From NCBI GenBank assembly GCA_002431395.1, contig DJEU01000048.1:1-59341 (forward strand): 59,341 bases of DNA, given 5' to 3'. The notes beneath the pieces were generated by a model. That model was not told the DNA's origin. It made no database searches and worked only from the letters and a program-made list of their open reading frames with translations. Position 1 is the stretch's first letter. Every line of letters starts with the position of its first letter. The DNA is from Lachnoclostridium sp. UBA5890. Its GTDB lineage: Bacteria; Bacillota; Clostridia; Lachnospirales; Lachnospiraceae. The position numbers and the translations under genes were made by a program. This document shows positions 41,570-50,445 of the stretch, one piece after another.

Positions 41570-44212
41570 CTATTTGGTTTTAAATTTCGAGATGGCATCT
41601 CCCAAACGTTCTGCACGGATCATCAACTGGGAAGAGGCATCATCCAAAGAGGTAAGCGCTTCGGACTGTTTGTCGGTTACGTTAGCAACGGATGTAACAG
41701 ATGCCAGTGTTTCTTCCAAAATCGCGGAAATGTTTTCCATCGAGTTCAAAGTAGAGGAACCGGAAGCTTCCATATCTTTGGAACTGCTCTGAATGCTTTC
41801 GAGGTATTCAGAAAGTTTTTCAATACGCTGTTTCAAAGTCTGGAAGGAATGGGCGGTAGCGGCTACAGCTTCCACCTGCTCATCTACAATTTCTTCTGCT
41901 GTCTGTGCAGTGTTTACTGCCTCTTTTGTAGCTTCCGTGATCTCGGTAACGATATTTGAAATCTTACCGGCAGAAGCAAGACACTGGTCAGCCAGTTTGC
42001 GGATCTGCGTCGCTACGACGGAGAATCCCTTGCCGGCAGAACCTGCGCGGGCTGCTTCAATCGAAGCATTCAGCGAAAGCAGGTTTGTTTCTTCAGCGAT
42101 GTCATTGATACTGTTGACAATCTGACCGATGTTTTTCGAATGTACGGACAATTCTTTGATTGTCTGGATGACACTATCGGTAATGTCTGTCGTCGATTTT
42201 GTTTTCGCATTCAGGTTATCCATGCTGGTTAATCCTGAATTGATCGCAACCTGCGTAGAAGCGGCAATGCTTCCAATCTCATTGGTATTATCGTTTACGA
42301 CATTAATCTTAGTGAACAGGCTATCCATCTCATTCAGACAGTCAGTAGCACTTTCGGTCTGCTCACCGACACCGGTTTCAATCTCATGTACCGAAGTCTG
42401 AATGTCTTTTGTTGTTTCCGAGAATGTGGTGGAAGATGTGTTTACTTTGTTCAGTGATACACTTAAGGCATCATAAACGGATTCCACTTCCATGATCAGA
42501 CCGCGGATATTTGCAAGCATGTCATTACAGCTTCCGTATAGAAGAGCAAATTCATCACGACGGTTTGTACGGAATTCAACCGTAAGATCACCTTTGGAAA
42601 CTTTTGCCAGTTCTTTAATAGAAAGGTTAATGGACTTACTGAATCCTTTGGAGATCAAAGTTCCTACGATCATAGCAATAATACAGGAAATGACTACCAT
42701 AACGATTGTGAGGACACGGATGCTGTTTGCCTGTGCTACGATGACGGATTGCGGAACCATGCTGCAGAGCATGATGCCCGAGAGACCGATTTTTTCGTAA
42801 GTAAACAAGTAAGTTTTTCCGGCATAACGAACATAATCTTTTCCAGAATTTTTCTCGCTTTTTAAAGCGTCCTTATAAAAGTCCTGATCTTTGTAAATGG
42901 ATTCTTTTACAACATTGTTCTGTGTTTTTGATTTTCCTTCTTCTTCTTTCGTGATATCTTTTCCTTCAACAACCATTTCTTGATTGTCTGGAGTGATGAT
43001 GCCAACGTAACTTCCTTCGCCAAGGTTAAAGTTTGTTAAAATATCTAAGATGGCATCTTTTTTAATGTCTACAATCATAACAGCATCTGTCGTGGAAGAT
43101 ACATCATGCGCCACACGAAGAATATAGGAAGACGGCTCTACAAGAAGCAGTTTGTCAAGTTCCGGCATGGAACCGGCACCAACCCAGTAATAATTTGTAG
43201 CGTCCATCGAAATTTTCTTCCCAAGATCCGTGTCCAAAAAGGCGGAGTAGATTTCTTCACCTTTGGCGTGAATATCACGTTTGGCTTCAATATCTTCTTT
43301 TGATTTATCTTCCTGTCCACGAAGCTTCGTTTGAGAGGTAAATGTGTTATAACCTCCCTTTACAATATATATATTTCCGATAAACTGGTTTGCAGCTACT
43401 TTGTTGCTGATGGATTGGTTAAAGGAATTATATACATTAGTTTTTCCATCCTTTGCTTCTGTTAGTACCAGATCCGCTTCTTCAAAATCATCTTTTGTTG
43501 TCGCATAATCATAATACACTTTATAGTAAGCAGCTGTGCCGGGCGTGAGAGAACTAAGTTTTTCCTGAAGGGCATCATACTTTTTCTTTAAATCATCTCT
43601 GGTTTTCTGTTGAGCTTCATTGGTGCTGTATTCACCCGAATAATATGTACTGAGTTCGCTGTCAGACAATACGGTGTTCATATCTGACTCAATATTTGAA
43701 AAGGCAAAGGTAAAATATTCGTTTGCCATATTCATCGTCTGCGAAACTGCGGCTTCGTAGTTGCTGTTTAAGGCTCCCGATGAACGTGAATAGGAAACAA
43801 TTCCTAATATTACGATCAACATAACCGGGATGAGATAACAGCCGATCAATTTTGTCTGAATACAAAACTGAGGAAGCACTTTGACATTTCCGTCCAGAAG
43901 AGGGGCATCCTTTTCGGATTTCTTTGGAAAGAGAGTCGGGATAATGCGGATCAGCTTCATGAACTTTCGACCAAACCATTTCAGCCACTCCCAAACGACA
44001 CTTACCGGTTTCGGAAGTTTTTTGCCGGAAGGATTTTGATTTTTCGACTTCGGCTGCCGTTTCGTTTTTTCCCGTTTAATCTTCGGCATACGGGCTTCCT
44101 TTTTTGGCTTTTCTTTTTTTATTTTTATGCTCTTTTGTTTTTCTGTTTTTGGCTTTTCTTTAGGAGTGCGAATTGGTTTTTCCTTTTTTTTCATATTAAA
44201 TAACTTTTTCAT
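41570..44212 (-). CDS. methyl-accepting chemotaxis protein with long basic N-terminus
   Basis: An 880-residue chemoreceptor. Residues 1 to about 118 are strongly basic (Lys/Pro/Glu repeats such as KEKPKTEKQKS) and precede the first span (about 123-143, YLIPVMLIVILGIVSY), unlike ordinary receptors that start at the span. An external sensing region of about 340 residues with a dCache/PAS-like appearance follows (MIVDIKKDAILDILTNF, GEGSYVGIITPDNQEMV), then a second span, HAMP segment (KELAKVSKGDLTVEF), and the signalling hairpin with tip INDIAEETNLLSLNASIEAARAG. The C-terminus lacks a CheR-binding pentapeptide. It follows the dCMP deaminase gene by 27 bases. The signal is unknown. Confidence 0.94.
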   Translation of the reverse strand: MKKLFNMKKKEKPIRTPKEKPKTEKQKSIKIKKEKPKKEARMPKIKREKTKRQPKSKNQNPSGKKLPKPVSVVWEWLKWFGRKFMKLIRIIPTLFPKKSEKDAPLLDGNVKVLPQFCIQTKLIGCYLIPVMLIVILGIVSYSRSSGALNSNYEAAVSQTMNMANEYFTFAFSNIESDMNTVLSDSELSTYYSGEYSTNEAQQKTRDDLKKKYDALQEKLSSLTPGTAAYYKVYYDYATTKDDFEEADLVLTEAKDGKTNVYNSFNQSISNKVAANQFIGNIYIVKGGYNTFTSQTKLRGQEDKSKEDIEAKRDIHAKGEEIYSAFLDTDLGKKISMDATNYYWVGAGSMPELDKLLLVEPSSYILRVAHDVSSTTDAVMIVDIKKDAILDILTNFNLGEGSYVGIITPDNQEMVVEGKDITKEEEGKSKTQNNVVKESIYKDQDFYKDALKSEKNSGKDYVRYAGKTYLFTYEKIGLSGIMLCSMVPQSVIVAQANSIRVLTIVMVVISCIIAMIVGTLISKGFSKSINLSIKELAKVSKGDLTVEFRTNRRDEFALLYGSCNDMLANIRGLIMEVESVYDALSVSLNKVNTSSTTFSETTKDIQTSVHEIETGVGEQTESATDCLNEMDSLFTKINVVNDNTNEIGSIAASTQVAINSGLTSMDNLNAKTKSTTDITDSVIQTIKELSVHSKNIGQIVNSINDIAEETNLLSLNASIEAARAGSAGKGFSVVATQIRKLADQCLASAGKISNIVTEITEATKEAVNTAQTAEEIVDEQVEAVAATAHSFQTLKQRIEKLSEYLESIQSSSKDMEASGSSTLNSMENISAILEETLASVTSVANVTDKQSEALTSLDDASSQLMIRAERLGDAISKFKTK

Positions 44213-44239
44213 GTGAGTCCTCCGTTCTTGATGCTCAAG

Positions 44240-44719
44240 TTAAATGTATAAGGCCAGTTCTTTGCCCTGATTTTCATATTTGCGGTAAGATACACCGGCG
44301 GATTTCATCATTTTTTTAGCGGCGATGACGCTGGCAGTATCGGCATATTTATCTTCGGCATAAATGATTTCTTTAATCCCGGACTGAATCAATGCTTTTG
44401 TACATTCATTGCAGGGAAACAAGGTTGTGTAGATACGGGCACCCTGCAGACGGAAACCGGAATAGTTTAAAAGCGCATTTAATTCGGCGTGACAGACATA
44501 AAGGTATTTTGTGTCCAATTCATCACCGGAACGTTCCCAGGGATATTCATCGTCCGAACAGCCACGTGGCATGCCATTGTAACCAACGGACAGAATGCGG
44601 TTATCCGGGGCAACGATACAGGCGCCGACACGTGTGTGTGGATCCTTGCTGCGCTTTGCAGATAACGTCGCAATCCCCATAAAATACTGATCCCATGAGA
44701 GATAATCTGTATTTTTCAT
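44240..44719 (-). CDS. deoxycytidylate (dCMP) deaminase
   Basis: A 159-residue zinc deaminase converting dCMP to dUMP for thymidylate synthesis. The ATG at 44719 is chosen because GGAGA lies just before it; longer frames lack a site. Motifs are VGACIVAPDNRILSVGYNG, the zinc His/Glu CHAELNALL, and PCNECTKALI with two zinc cysteines. ComE-type late competence proteins share this fold but the substrate-loop PRGCSDDEYPWER fits dCMP deaminase. It heads a unit with the chemoreceptor gene. Confidence 0.93.
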   Translation of the reverse strand: MKNTDYLSWDQYFMGIATLSAKRSKDPHTRVGACIVAPDNRILSVGYNGMPRGCSDDEYPWERSGDELDTKYLYVCHAELNALLNYSGFRLQGARIYTTLFPCNECTKALIQSGIKEIIYAEDKYADTASVIAAKKMMKSAGVSYRKYENQGKELALYI

Positions 44720-44762
44720 AGTTGTCTCCATTCTTATGTAACTACTTATCAATATTAATAAA

Positions 44763-44791
44763 ACTATACCATTTTTTTGGTGTTTTGTAAA
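44763..44791 (-). promoter_or_regulatory. promoter for dCMP deaminase/chemoreceptor unit
   Basis: Reverse-strand TTTACA (44791-44786), 17 bases, TATAGT (44768-44763). Confidence 0.65.
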
Positions 44792-44811
44792 CCTTTTTTA
44801 CGTTCTCATGC

Positions 44812-44850
44812 ATCAAAAAAGGAAATGTCCGAAAACATTTCCTCTTTTTT
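44812..44850 (-). terminator. rho-independent terminator of rpsT
   Basis: GGAAATGT/ACATTTCC stem (44821-44828 with 44835-44842) flanked by A and T runs; on the reverse strand it ends the rpsT transcript. Confidence 0.8.
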
Positions 44851-44907
44851 CTATGACGGGTAGAATTGTAGTAGCAGTACGACTGCCTTCTACATACTTA
44901 AGTCAAA

Positions 44908-45171
44908 TTATGAAAGTTTATTTACAGCAAGTGTCAAGCGGGATACTTTTCTTGCTGCGTTGTTCTTATGATAAATACCTTTTTTGGTAGCTTTATCAAT
45001 TTCAGAAACAGCTGCTCTCAATGCCTCTGTTGCTGCTGCCTTATCATTTGCCTCGATTGCAACCTCTACTTTTTTGATCGCAGTCTTAACTTTAGAACGG
45101 ATAGACTTGTTTCTGTCAGCTCTTTTCTGGGAAACAAGGATTCTTTTCTTTGCAGACTTAATATTTGCCAA
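44908..45171 (-). CDS. rpsT: 30S ribosomal protein S20
   Basis: An 87-residue basic ribosomal protein that binds 16S rRNA early in 30S assembly. The start is TTG at 45171: a GGAGGTG site lies about 8 bases before it and the protein then reads ANIKSAKKRILVSQKR, the family N-terminus after the first residue. An ATG at 45186 would place the ribosome site inside the coding frame and add five residues no S20 has. The C-terminal half carries GIYHKNNAARKVSRL. Use of TTG is a known way to keep rpsT translation low. Confidence 0.95.
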   Translation of the reverse strand: MANIKSAKKRILVSQKRADRNKSIRSKVKTAIKKVEVAIEANDKAAATEALRAAVSEIDKATKKGIYHKNNAARKVSRLTLAVNKLS

Positions 45172-45257
45172 TTCTAACACCTCCATTGTGTATTTTCATA
45201 TATTTTTTATGATGTTTCGTTAAACGGACACGGACATTAACATAAACATACTCATTT

Positions 45258-45286
45258 ATGATAGTACAAAAAACGGAAGATGTCAA
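45258..45286 (-). promoter_or_regulatory. promoter for rpsT
   Basis: Reverse-strand TTGACA (45286-45281), 17 bases, TATCAT (45263-45258). Confidence 0.75.
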
Positions 45287-45348
45287 TACATAATTAAAAA
45301 AAAATGGGGAATAATGGGGAAAGAATGAATGATAGGAGTGACGGCAGG

Positions 45349-46287
45349 ATGACAGAGCGAAAGACCGATCTGGCGATGGAAGTCAGAGAAAGTTTCCCGA
45401 GAGATAATGTAGAGATTAAAGGGGTAGTGCTGGAAAAAAAGAGGGATGAAAAAAGCGGGGCAAAGATCACGGTAGTCGAGATCAAAGATGAAAAAGGCAG
45501 CATAGCCATGAAAAAGCCGAAGGGTACGTATATTACGATAGAATCGGAAGAACTTCTGCATGATGACGAGAAAAATGAAAATCTGTTGCTGTGCATCTGC
45601 GAAGAACTTGAGCGGATGGTAAAAGGACTACGGGAAAAACGGGTCTTGATTGCTGGCCTGGGCAACCGTTATGTGACAAGCGATTCTCTTGGCCCACGCA
45701 TGGTGGAGGAAATATTTGTCACCCGCCATTATGAAAATGAGTTTGGCAGGGATTTCATGAAAAAGCATCAGTATGGAAATGTCAGTGCCATTGCGCCCGG
45801 AGTTATGGGGCAGACTGGGATGGAAGCCGGAGAGGTGCTGAAAGGGGTTGTGGAAAAAACACATCCGGAACTGGTGATCGTGGTGGATGCGCTGGCAGCC
45901 AGAAGTCTGTCGCGCGTGTGTACGACGGTTCAGTTGACCGATACCGGAATCAGTCCGGGATCCGGCATTGGAAATGTCAGAAAAGCATTATCAAAGGAAA
46001 CGCTTGGCGTACCGGTTATCGCGGTTGGGGTTCCGACGGTAGTGGATGCCCGCACGATCATCAGCGACCATTTGGAGCAAGTGCTTACCAAACAAGGCTA
46101 CCGCGAATGGGAGCGGGAGCAGTTTATCCGGGAGGTCTTACAGGAAGAAACAAAAAATCTGTTTGTGACACCGAAAAATGTAGATGAGTCGGTCAGAATA
46201 CTGGCAAAAGGGCTTGCCAAAGTAATGAATTATTGTCTTCAGAAAAAGAGTGAGGAATATTTCGAAGAAAATACGGATACATTGTAA
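45349..46287 (+). CDS. gpr: germination (spore) protease
   Basis: A 312-residue aspartate-like endopeptidase that degrades small acid-soluble spore proteins during germination. ATG 45349 is preferred (AGGAG ten bases upstream; opens MTERKTDLAMEVRE, where the autoprocessed prosequence typically ends), but ATGs at 45304 and 45325 are possible. Family segments: LIAGLGNRYVTSDSLGPRMVEEI, HQYGNVSAIAPGVMGQTGMEAGE, VVDALAARSLSRVC, DTGISPGSGIGN. It should be made in the forespore (sigma-G) but I could not identify a sigma-G promoter by eye. spoIIP follows at 24 bases, a common pairing. Confidence 0.96.
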   Translation: MTERKTDLAMEVRESFPRDNVEIKGVVLEKKRDEKSGAKITVVEIKDEKGSIAMKKPKGTYITIESEELLHDDEKNENLLLCICEELERMVKGLREKRVLIAGLGNRYVTSDSLGPRMVEEIFVTRHYENEFGRDFMKKHQYGNVSAIAPGVMGQTGMEAGEVLKGVVEKTHPELVIVVDALAARSLSRVCTTVQLTDTGISPGSGIGNVRKALSKETLGVPVIAVGVPTVVDARTIISDHLEQVLTKQGYREWEREQFIREVLQEETKNLFVTPKNVDESVRILAKGLAKVMNYCLQKKSEEYFEENTDTL

Positions 46288-46311
46288 AGAGTGCACAAAA
46301 GGGGGACAAAG

Positions 46312-47478
46312 ATGGGAAAATGTGGAAAACAACGGCTTGGCGTGTGCGCGGCATTGGTGCTTTTGATCCTTGGTGGGTTTATGGATAATAATGTAAAAAC
46401 TGAGTTAAAAAGAAGTGTGGGAGCGCAGTTCTGCTATCTTCTTGCTGCTGAAAAAGAGGCAGAATGGCCGATGGAGGTGCTGGCAGTGTACCCTGTCAAA
46501 AATAGGAATGTGACAGCGAAAATAGAATACGATCCGGAGCAGCTGCAAAAAGAAAACGAAGAGCTTCTACAGGAGGAAAATGATTCGCAGGAAACATTGG
46601 CTCTTCAGCAGGATACAGCGGTGCAGAGTGAAAATGTCACCGCTGTGCCAGCGTCCGGAGTGACAAGCAATACAGGGGGTGAGGCGTTTGTGAAAAAATT
46701 ATGGGAGACGAAAGATGTCCATTATCTCTGGGATCATTTTTACATAGTAGATTCTACAACATCGGTAAAGCGAAAACTATTTCCGGTAGAACGTCTTCTG
46801 AAAAGAGATATGAAGCTTCCGGTTCAAAAAGGGAAAAAACAGATTTTGATCTATCATACCCATGGAGCGTCGGAAAGTTTTTCAGACAGTCGCTCCGGAA
46901 AAGTGGAGGATAGCGTGATCGGAGTAGGAGAAGAATTAAAGAAAGAACTGGAAAAAAATGGATACGAGACAATCCACGATACGACCAAATACGATTGGAT
47001 GGACGGAAAAATTGACCGGAGCAAGGCATACAATGTGTCGTTAGAGGGCGTTCAGCGGCAGCTAGAGAGAAATCCGGACATTCAGGTTATTATCGATCTG
47101 CACCGCGATTCTGTCGGTAAAAATAAGCATACGTATACGACGATTGATGGAAAACGGACGGCGATTGCTATGTTTTTTAATGGAATGAGCCGCAACCAGA
47201 CCGGAGAGATTGCTTATCTCACGAATCCGAACCGGGAGGCAAATCTGGCATTCAGCCTGCAGTTAAAATGCCATGCAATGGAACTTTACGAGGGTTTTAC
47301 CAAACCAATCTATCTCAAAGGATACCGGTATAATCTACATCTGAAAGAACGGGCTCTTTTAATTGAATTGGGAAATGAGAATAATACGGTCGAGGAGGCG
47401 ATGAATGCGGCGGCACCATTGGCAAAAATAATTGCAGATGTATTAAAGGGGGATGTAAAGCATAGTTTTCAGGGATAG
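46312..47478 (+). CDS. spoIIP: stage II sporulation protein P
   Basis: A 388-residue membrane-anchored peptidoglycan amidase/endopeptidase that works with SpoIID and SpoIIM in forespore engulfment. ATG 46312 follows a GGGGGA site. There is an N-terminal span at about 12-30, a Glu/Gln-rich linker to about 130, and the catalytic domain with IYHTHGASESF, VGEELKKELEKNGYE, the DLHRDSVG metal segment and LIELGNENN. The length is normal. gpr is immediately upstream. Confidence 0.96.
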   Translation: MGKCGKQRLGVCAALVLLILGGFMDNNVKTELKRSVGAQFCYLLAAEKEAEWPMEVLAVYPVKNRNVTAKIEYDPEQLQKENEELLQEENDSQETLALQQDTAVQSENVTAVPASGVTSNTGGEAFVKKLWETKDVHYLWDHFYIVDSTTSVKRKLFPVERLLKRDMKLPVQKGKKQILIYHTHGASESFSDSRSGKVEDSVIGVGEELKKELEKNGYETIHDTTKYDWMDGKIDRSKAYNVSLEGVQRQLERNPDIQVIIDLHRDSVGKNKHTYTTIDGKRTAIAMFFNGMSRNQTGEIAYLTNPNREANLAFSLQLKCHAMELYEGFTKPIYLKGYRYNLHLKERALLIELGNENNTVEEAMNAAAPLAKIIADVLKGDVKHSFQG

Positions 47479-47481
47479 ATT

Positions 47482-47520
47482 CGAAAATCGGATAAAATAT
47501 CCGTTTTCCGCACTTTATTT
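47482..47520 (+). terminator. rho-independent terminator of gpr-spoIIP
   Basis: CGGATA/TATCCG stem extended by GAAAA/TTTTC with one bulge (47483-47508), then CACTTTATTTTT. Confidence 0.65.
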
Positions 47521-47593
47521 TTAAAAAGAAATACGTTAAAATGAGACCATACACAAATTGACTAAGCGAAATAAATGAGTGAGGAGAAAAAGT

Positions 47594-47956
47594 ATGGATT
47601 TTTTTGACAATGAACAAGTAGGAAAAAGGCTGCGTCATCTTCGGTGTGTTATGGATATTTCCGTATCGGAAATGGCAGATTCCCTTGGAGTGACGACAGG
47701 ACATTTTCGCAAATGGGAAAGAGGTGACCACGCAATTAGTCTGGTGGGGCTGGACATGCTTCATAGACTGTATGGAATGGATCTGAACTATCTGATAAGC
47801 GGCAAGGTGAGGGAACAGGATTTTGCCAATGCCTTATTTGAAATGACGCCCGAAGAAGTCTTTTTTATGATACGGCAGATTTTGGAAAACTGTGAAGAAA
47901 TTTACAGGGGAAGAAAAGAACAGAAAATCGCGGAGAAAGAGGAGGGGACGATGTGA
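47594..47956 (+). CDS. XRE-family HTH regulator
   Basis: A 120-residue DNA-binding protein; GAGGAG precedes ATG 47594 while an upstream GTG would bury it. Residues 9-64 are a classic Cro/C1-type helix-turn-helix (VGKRLRHLRCVMDISVSEMADSLGVTTGHFRKWERG). The C-terminal part is a charged helix (VFFMIRQILENCEEIY). Its stop overlaps the start of the LytTR gene (GTGA), so the two are translationally coupled and probably act together. Confidence 0.9.
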   Translation: MDFFDNEQVGKRLRHLRCVMDISVSEMADSLGVTTGHFRKWERGDHAISLVGLDMLHRLYGMDLNYLISGKVREQDFANALFEMTPEEVFFMIRQILENCEEIYRGRKEQKIAEKEEGTM

Positions 47957-48306
47957 CACAAACATGCATATCCCGCAGAAGCAATACGGTATTCTTTCGA
48001 AAAGACGGAAAGATTGTCTTATTGGATATTCATGATATTATTTATATCGAACATCACTGCCGTACTATTTTTTTACATACCGTAAAAGGGGTGTTCATAA
48101 TCCCCTATTTGACGTTGTGTGCGATTCATAAGAGACTGGGAGATGATTTTTTATGTCAGTGCCATAAATCGTATCTTGTAAATCCCATTTATGTTGAGCA
48201 GTTTGTCAGCTCTCAAAATGTTATCATTTTGAAGAATTATTTTGGAAATGTGTCCGTGGGAAGGCATTACCGGAAGAACTTTTTGGAAAATATGCATTAT
48301 AATTGA
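47953..48306 (+). CDS. standalone LytTR DNA-binding protein
   Basis: A 117-residue protein consisting of little more than a LytTR domain (VLLDIHDIIYIEHHCRTIFL, FLCQCHKSYLVNPIYV, VSVGRHYRKNFLEN), with no receiver or membrane part. It starts at GTG 47953 inside the stop of the XRE gene, with GGAGGGG just upstream. Receiverless LytTR proteins in Firmicutes are often paired with a small membrane inhibitor (LytS-independent LytTR systems); here the partner is instead a soluble HTH protein. Regulated genes are unknown. Confidence 0.9.
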   Translation: MTQTCISRRSNTVFFRKDGKIVLLDIHDIIYIEHHCRTIFLHTVKGVFIIPYLTLCAIHKRLGDDFLCQCHKSYLVNPIYVEQFVSSQNVIILKNYFGNVSVGRHYRKNFLENMHYN

Positions 48307-48317
48307 AAGAAAGTTTC

Positions 48318-48346
48318 TTTACAAAAATTTATATCCGTTATATAAT
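48318..48346 (+). promoter_or_regulatory. promoter for histidine phosphatase gene
   Basis: TTTACA (48318-48323), 17 bases, TATAAT (48341-48346). Confidence 0.75.
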
Positions 48347-48370
48347 AAGAGATTGCAGAGGTGATAACAG

Positions 48371-49039
48371 ATGAAAGAGATCTATCTGATCCGTCATGGA
48401 AGGCAGTCATCGAAATTGTGTAATGTCGATGTAAGTCTGGATGACGCAGGAAGAAAACAGGCACACCTTGTGGCAGACAGGCTTACTTCGTATGGGCTGG
48501 AAGCCCTATATGCAAGTGGACTGAAGCGGGCACAGGAAACGGCTCAGGCAATTTCAGAGACGACAGGACTTCCGGTAAGAACAGTGGAAGCATTTCATGA
48601 GATTGAGTTTGGAGAACTGACGGGGTTATCCAACGAAGAGATTGAGTCCCGCTATGGAAAATTTGTCCGTCAGCGTGCCGCACAGGAAAGTGATCTGGCG
48701 TATCCCGGTGGAGAAAATGGACAAGATGTCATTGATCGGATCGGGAATGATTTTAAAAAGATATGTAAAGCCCCCGAAAAGAAGGTGGCAATTGTGACAC
48801 ATGGTGGTGTGATCCGTGCACTGTGTGCTTTTCTTTTACATATGCCGATGAAACATAAACTACAGTTTGCGGTGGATTTGGAAAATACGAGTATTACTGA
48901 AATTTTATACGATGAGAAGACCGGGCGTTTTTATCTGGAGCGATTGAATGATTACGAGCATTTGATGGCAGCACCGGAACTACTTCGGAAATATTGGAAG
49001 ACATCTCTGATATCCGAAGAACCGGAGATGAGAAAGTGA
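48371..49039 (+). CDS. histidine phosphatase family protein
   Basis: A 222-residue phosphatase of the phosphoglycerate mutase superfamily. IYLIRHGRQSS near residue 5 holds the phospho-His; YASGLKRAQETAQAI, EIEFGELTG and IVTHGGVIRAL carry the second Arg, the Glu and the second His. A role as CobC-type or general phosphatase cannot be decided; no cobalamin genes adjoin. AGAGGTG precedes the ATG. The MATE transporter starts 16 bases downstream. Confidence 0.93.
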   Translation: MKEIYLIRHGRQSSKLCNVDVSLDDAGRKQAHLVADRLTSYGLEALYASGLKRAQETAQAISETTGLPVRTVEAFHEIEFGELTGLSNEEIESRYGKFVRQRAAQESDLAYPGGENGQDVIDRIGNDFKKICKAPEKKVAIVTHGGVIRALCAFLLHMPMKHKLQFAVDLENTSITEILYDEKTGRFYLERLNDYEHLMAAPELLRKYWKTSLISEEPEMRK

Positions 49040-49055
49040 GGAAAGAGAAGGTTTT

Positions 49056-50435
49056 ATGGAACAGATGACAGAGAGAAAAGAAAACAAAATGGGAACGATG
49101 CCCGTAAAGAAATTATTGATTACGATGTCGCTGCCGATGATGGCATCGATGCTTGTGCAGGCATTGTATAATATTGTAGATAGCATTTTTGTGTCGCGTA
49201 TCAGCGAAGATGCCTTGACGGCGGTATCACTTGCTTTTCCCATCCAGACGCTGATGATCGCCGTGGCGGGCGGTACCGGAGTCGGAGTAAACGCCTTGTT
49301 ATCAAGGAGTCTTGGAGAAAAGAAGTTTGAAGAGGCAGACCGGGCAGCCAATATGGGATTTCTGCTTATGCTGATCAGTTACGTGGTATTTGCTATATTT
49401 GGAATCTTTGGTTCACGGATGTTTTTTGAATCCCAGGTAGATGCCTCCCTGCCAAATGCAAAGGAAATTGTAAGTTATGGTACTTCCTACCTTCAGATTT
49501 GTTTGATCTTTTCCTTTGGTATCATGTTGGAAATGATGTTAGAACGTATTTTGCAGGCGACAGGAAAGACGTTTTTTACCATGATCACGCAAGGTGTCGG
49601 TGCGGTGGTAAATATTATCCTGGATCCAATCTTGATTTTCGGATTGTGCGGTGCCCCGCGTTTGGGAATTGCCGGAGCAGCGGCAGCTACCGTGGCTGGA
49701 CAGATCATTGCGATGAGTCTTGCTGTATTTTTTAACATCACAAAAAATACAGATGTATCGCTGAGCTTTCGGAAAATGAAGCCGCATGGCGCGACAATCG
49801 CTTCCATTTACCGCGTAGGAATCCCGTCCATTATCATGCAGGCGATCGGATCCGTTATGACATATGGCATGAACAAGATTTTGGCACCGTTTTCGACGAC
49901 GGCGGTTGCGGTATTTGGTGTTTACTTTAAATTAAACAGCTTTATCTTTATGCCGGTGTTTGGATTAAACAATGGAATCATTCCGATCATTGCTTACAAC
50001 TACGGGGCGAGAAAGAAGGAAAGAATCCTTCAGACAATTCGTTTTGGAATTTCAATATCGGTGTCGATCATGTTTATTGGAATGTGCATTTTCCTTGCGA
50101 TACCGGACAAGTTGTTGCTTTTGTTTGATGCCTCGCCGGAGATGTTAAAAATTGGGAAAATGGCATTGCGCATTATTTGTACACATTTTATGCTTGCAGG
50201 ATGCTCTATCATATTGATGTCGACATTCCAGGCGTTTGGAGAAGGAATTGCCAGTTTGATGGTATCTGCGCTTCGGCAGTTGATTGTTATTTTGCCGGCA
50301 GCCTTTATCTTGGCACATGCGTTTGGACTGAATGCTATATGGTGGGCTTTCCCGATTGCGGAGATATGTTCATTGACATTTAGTGCAATTTTATTTAAAA
50401 GATTGTATCATAAAAAAATTAAATTATTAAATTAG
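49056..50435 (+). CDS. MATE-family efflux transporter
   Basis: A 459-residue membrane transporter with about twelve spans in two similar halves. Typical segments are LLITMSLPMMASMLVQALYN followed by DSIFVSRI near the N-terminus, AGGTGVGVNALLSRSLGEK, and the corresponding second-half FGLNNGIIPIIAYNYGA. The family exports drugs or metabolites using Na+ or H+ gradients; substrate unknown. GAGAAGG precedes the ATG. It lies between the phosphatase and proS with very short gaps (16 and 10 bases). Confidence 0.94.
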   Translation: MEQMTERKENKMGTMPVKKLLITMSLPMMASMLVQALYNIVDSIFVSRISEDALTAVSLAFPIQTLMIAVAGGTGVGVNALLSRSLGEKKFEEADRAANMGFLLMLISYVVFAIFGIFGSRMFFESQVDASLPNAKEIVSYGTSYLQICLIFSFGIMLEMMLERILQATGKTFFTMITQGVGAVVNIILDPILIFGLCGAPRLGIAGAAAATVAGQIIAMSLAVFFNITKNTDVSLSFRKMKPHGATIASIYRVGIPSIIMQAIGSVMTYGMNKILAPFSTTAVAVFGVYFKLNSFIFMPVFGLNNGIIPIIAYNYGARKKERILQTIRFGISISVSIMFIGMCIFLAIPDKLLLLFDASPEMLKIGKMALRIICTHFMLAGCSIILMSTFQAFGEGIASLMVSALRQLIVILPAAFILAHAFGLNAIWWAFPIAEICSLTFSAILFKRLYHKKIKLLN

Positions 50436-50445
50436 GAGGAACATT

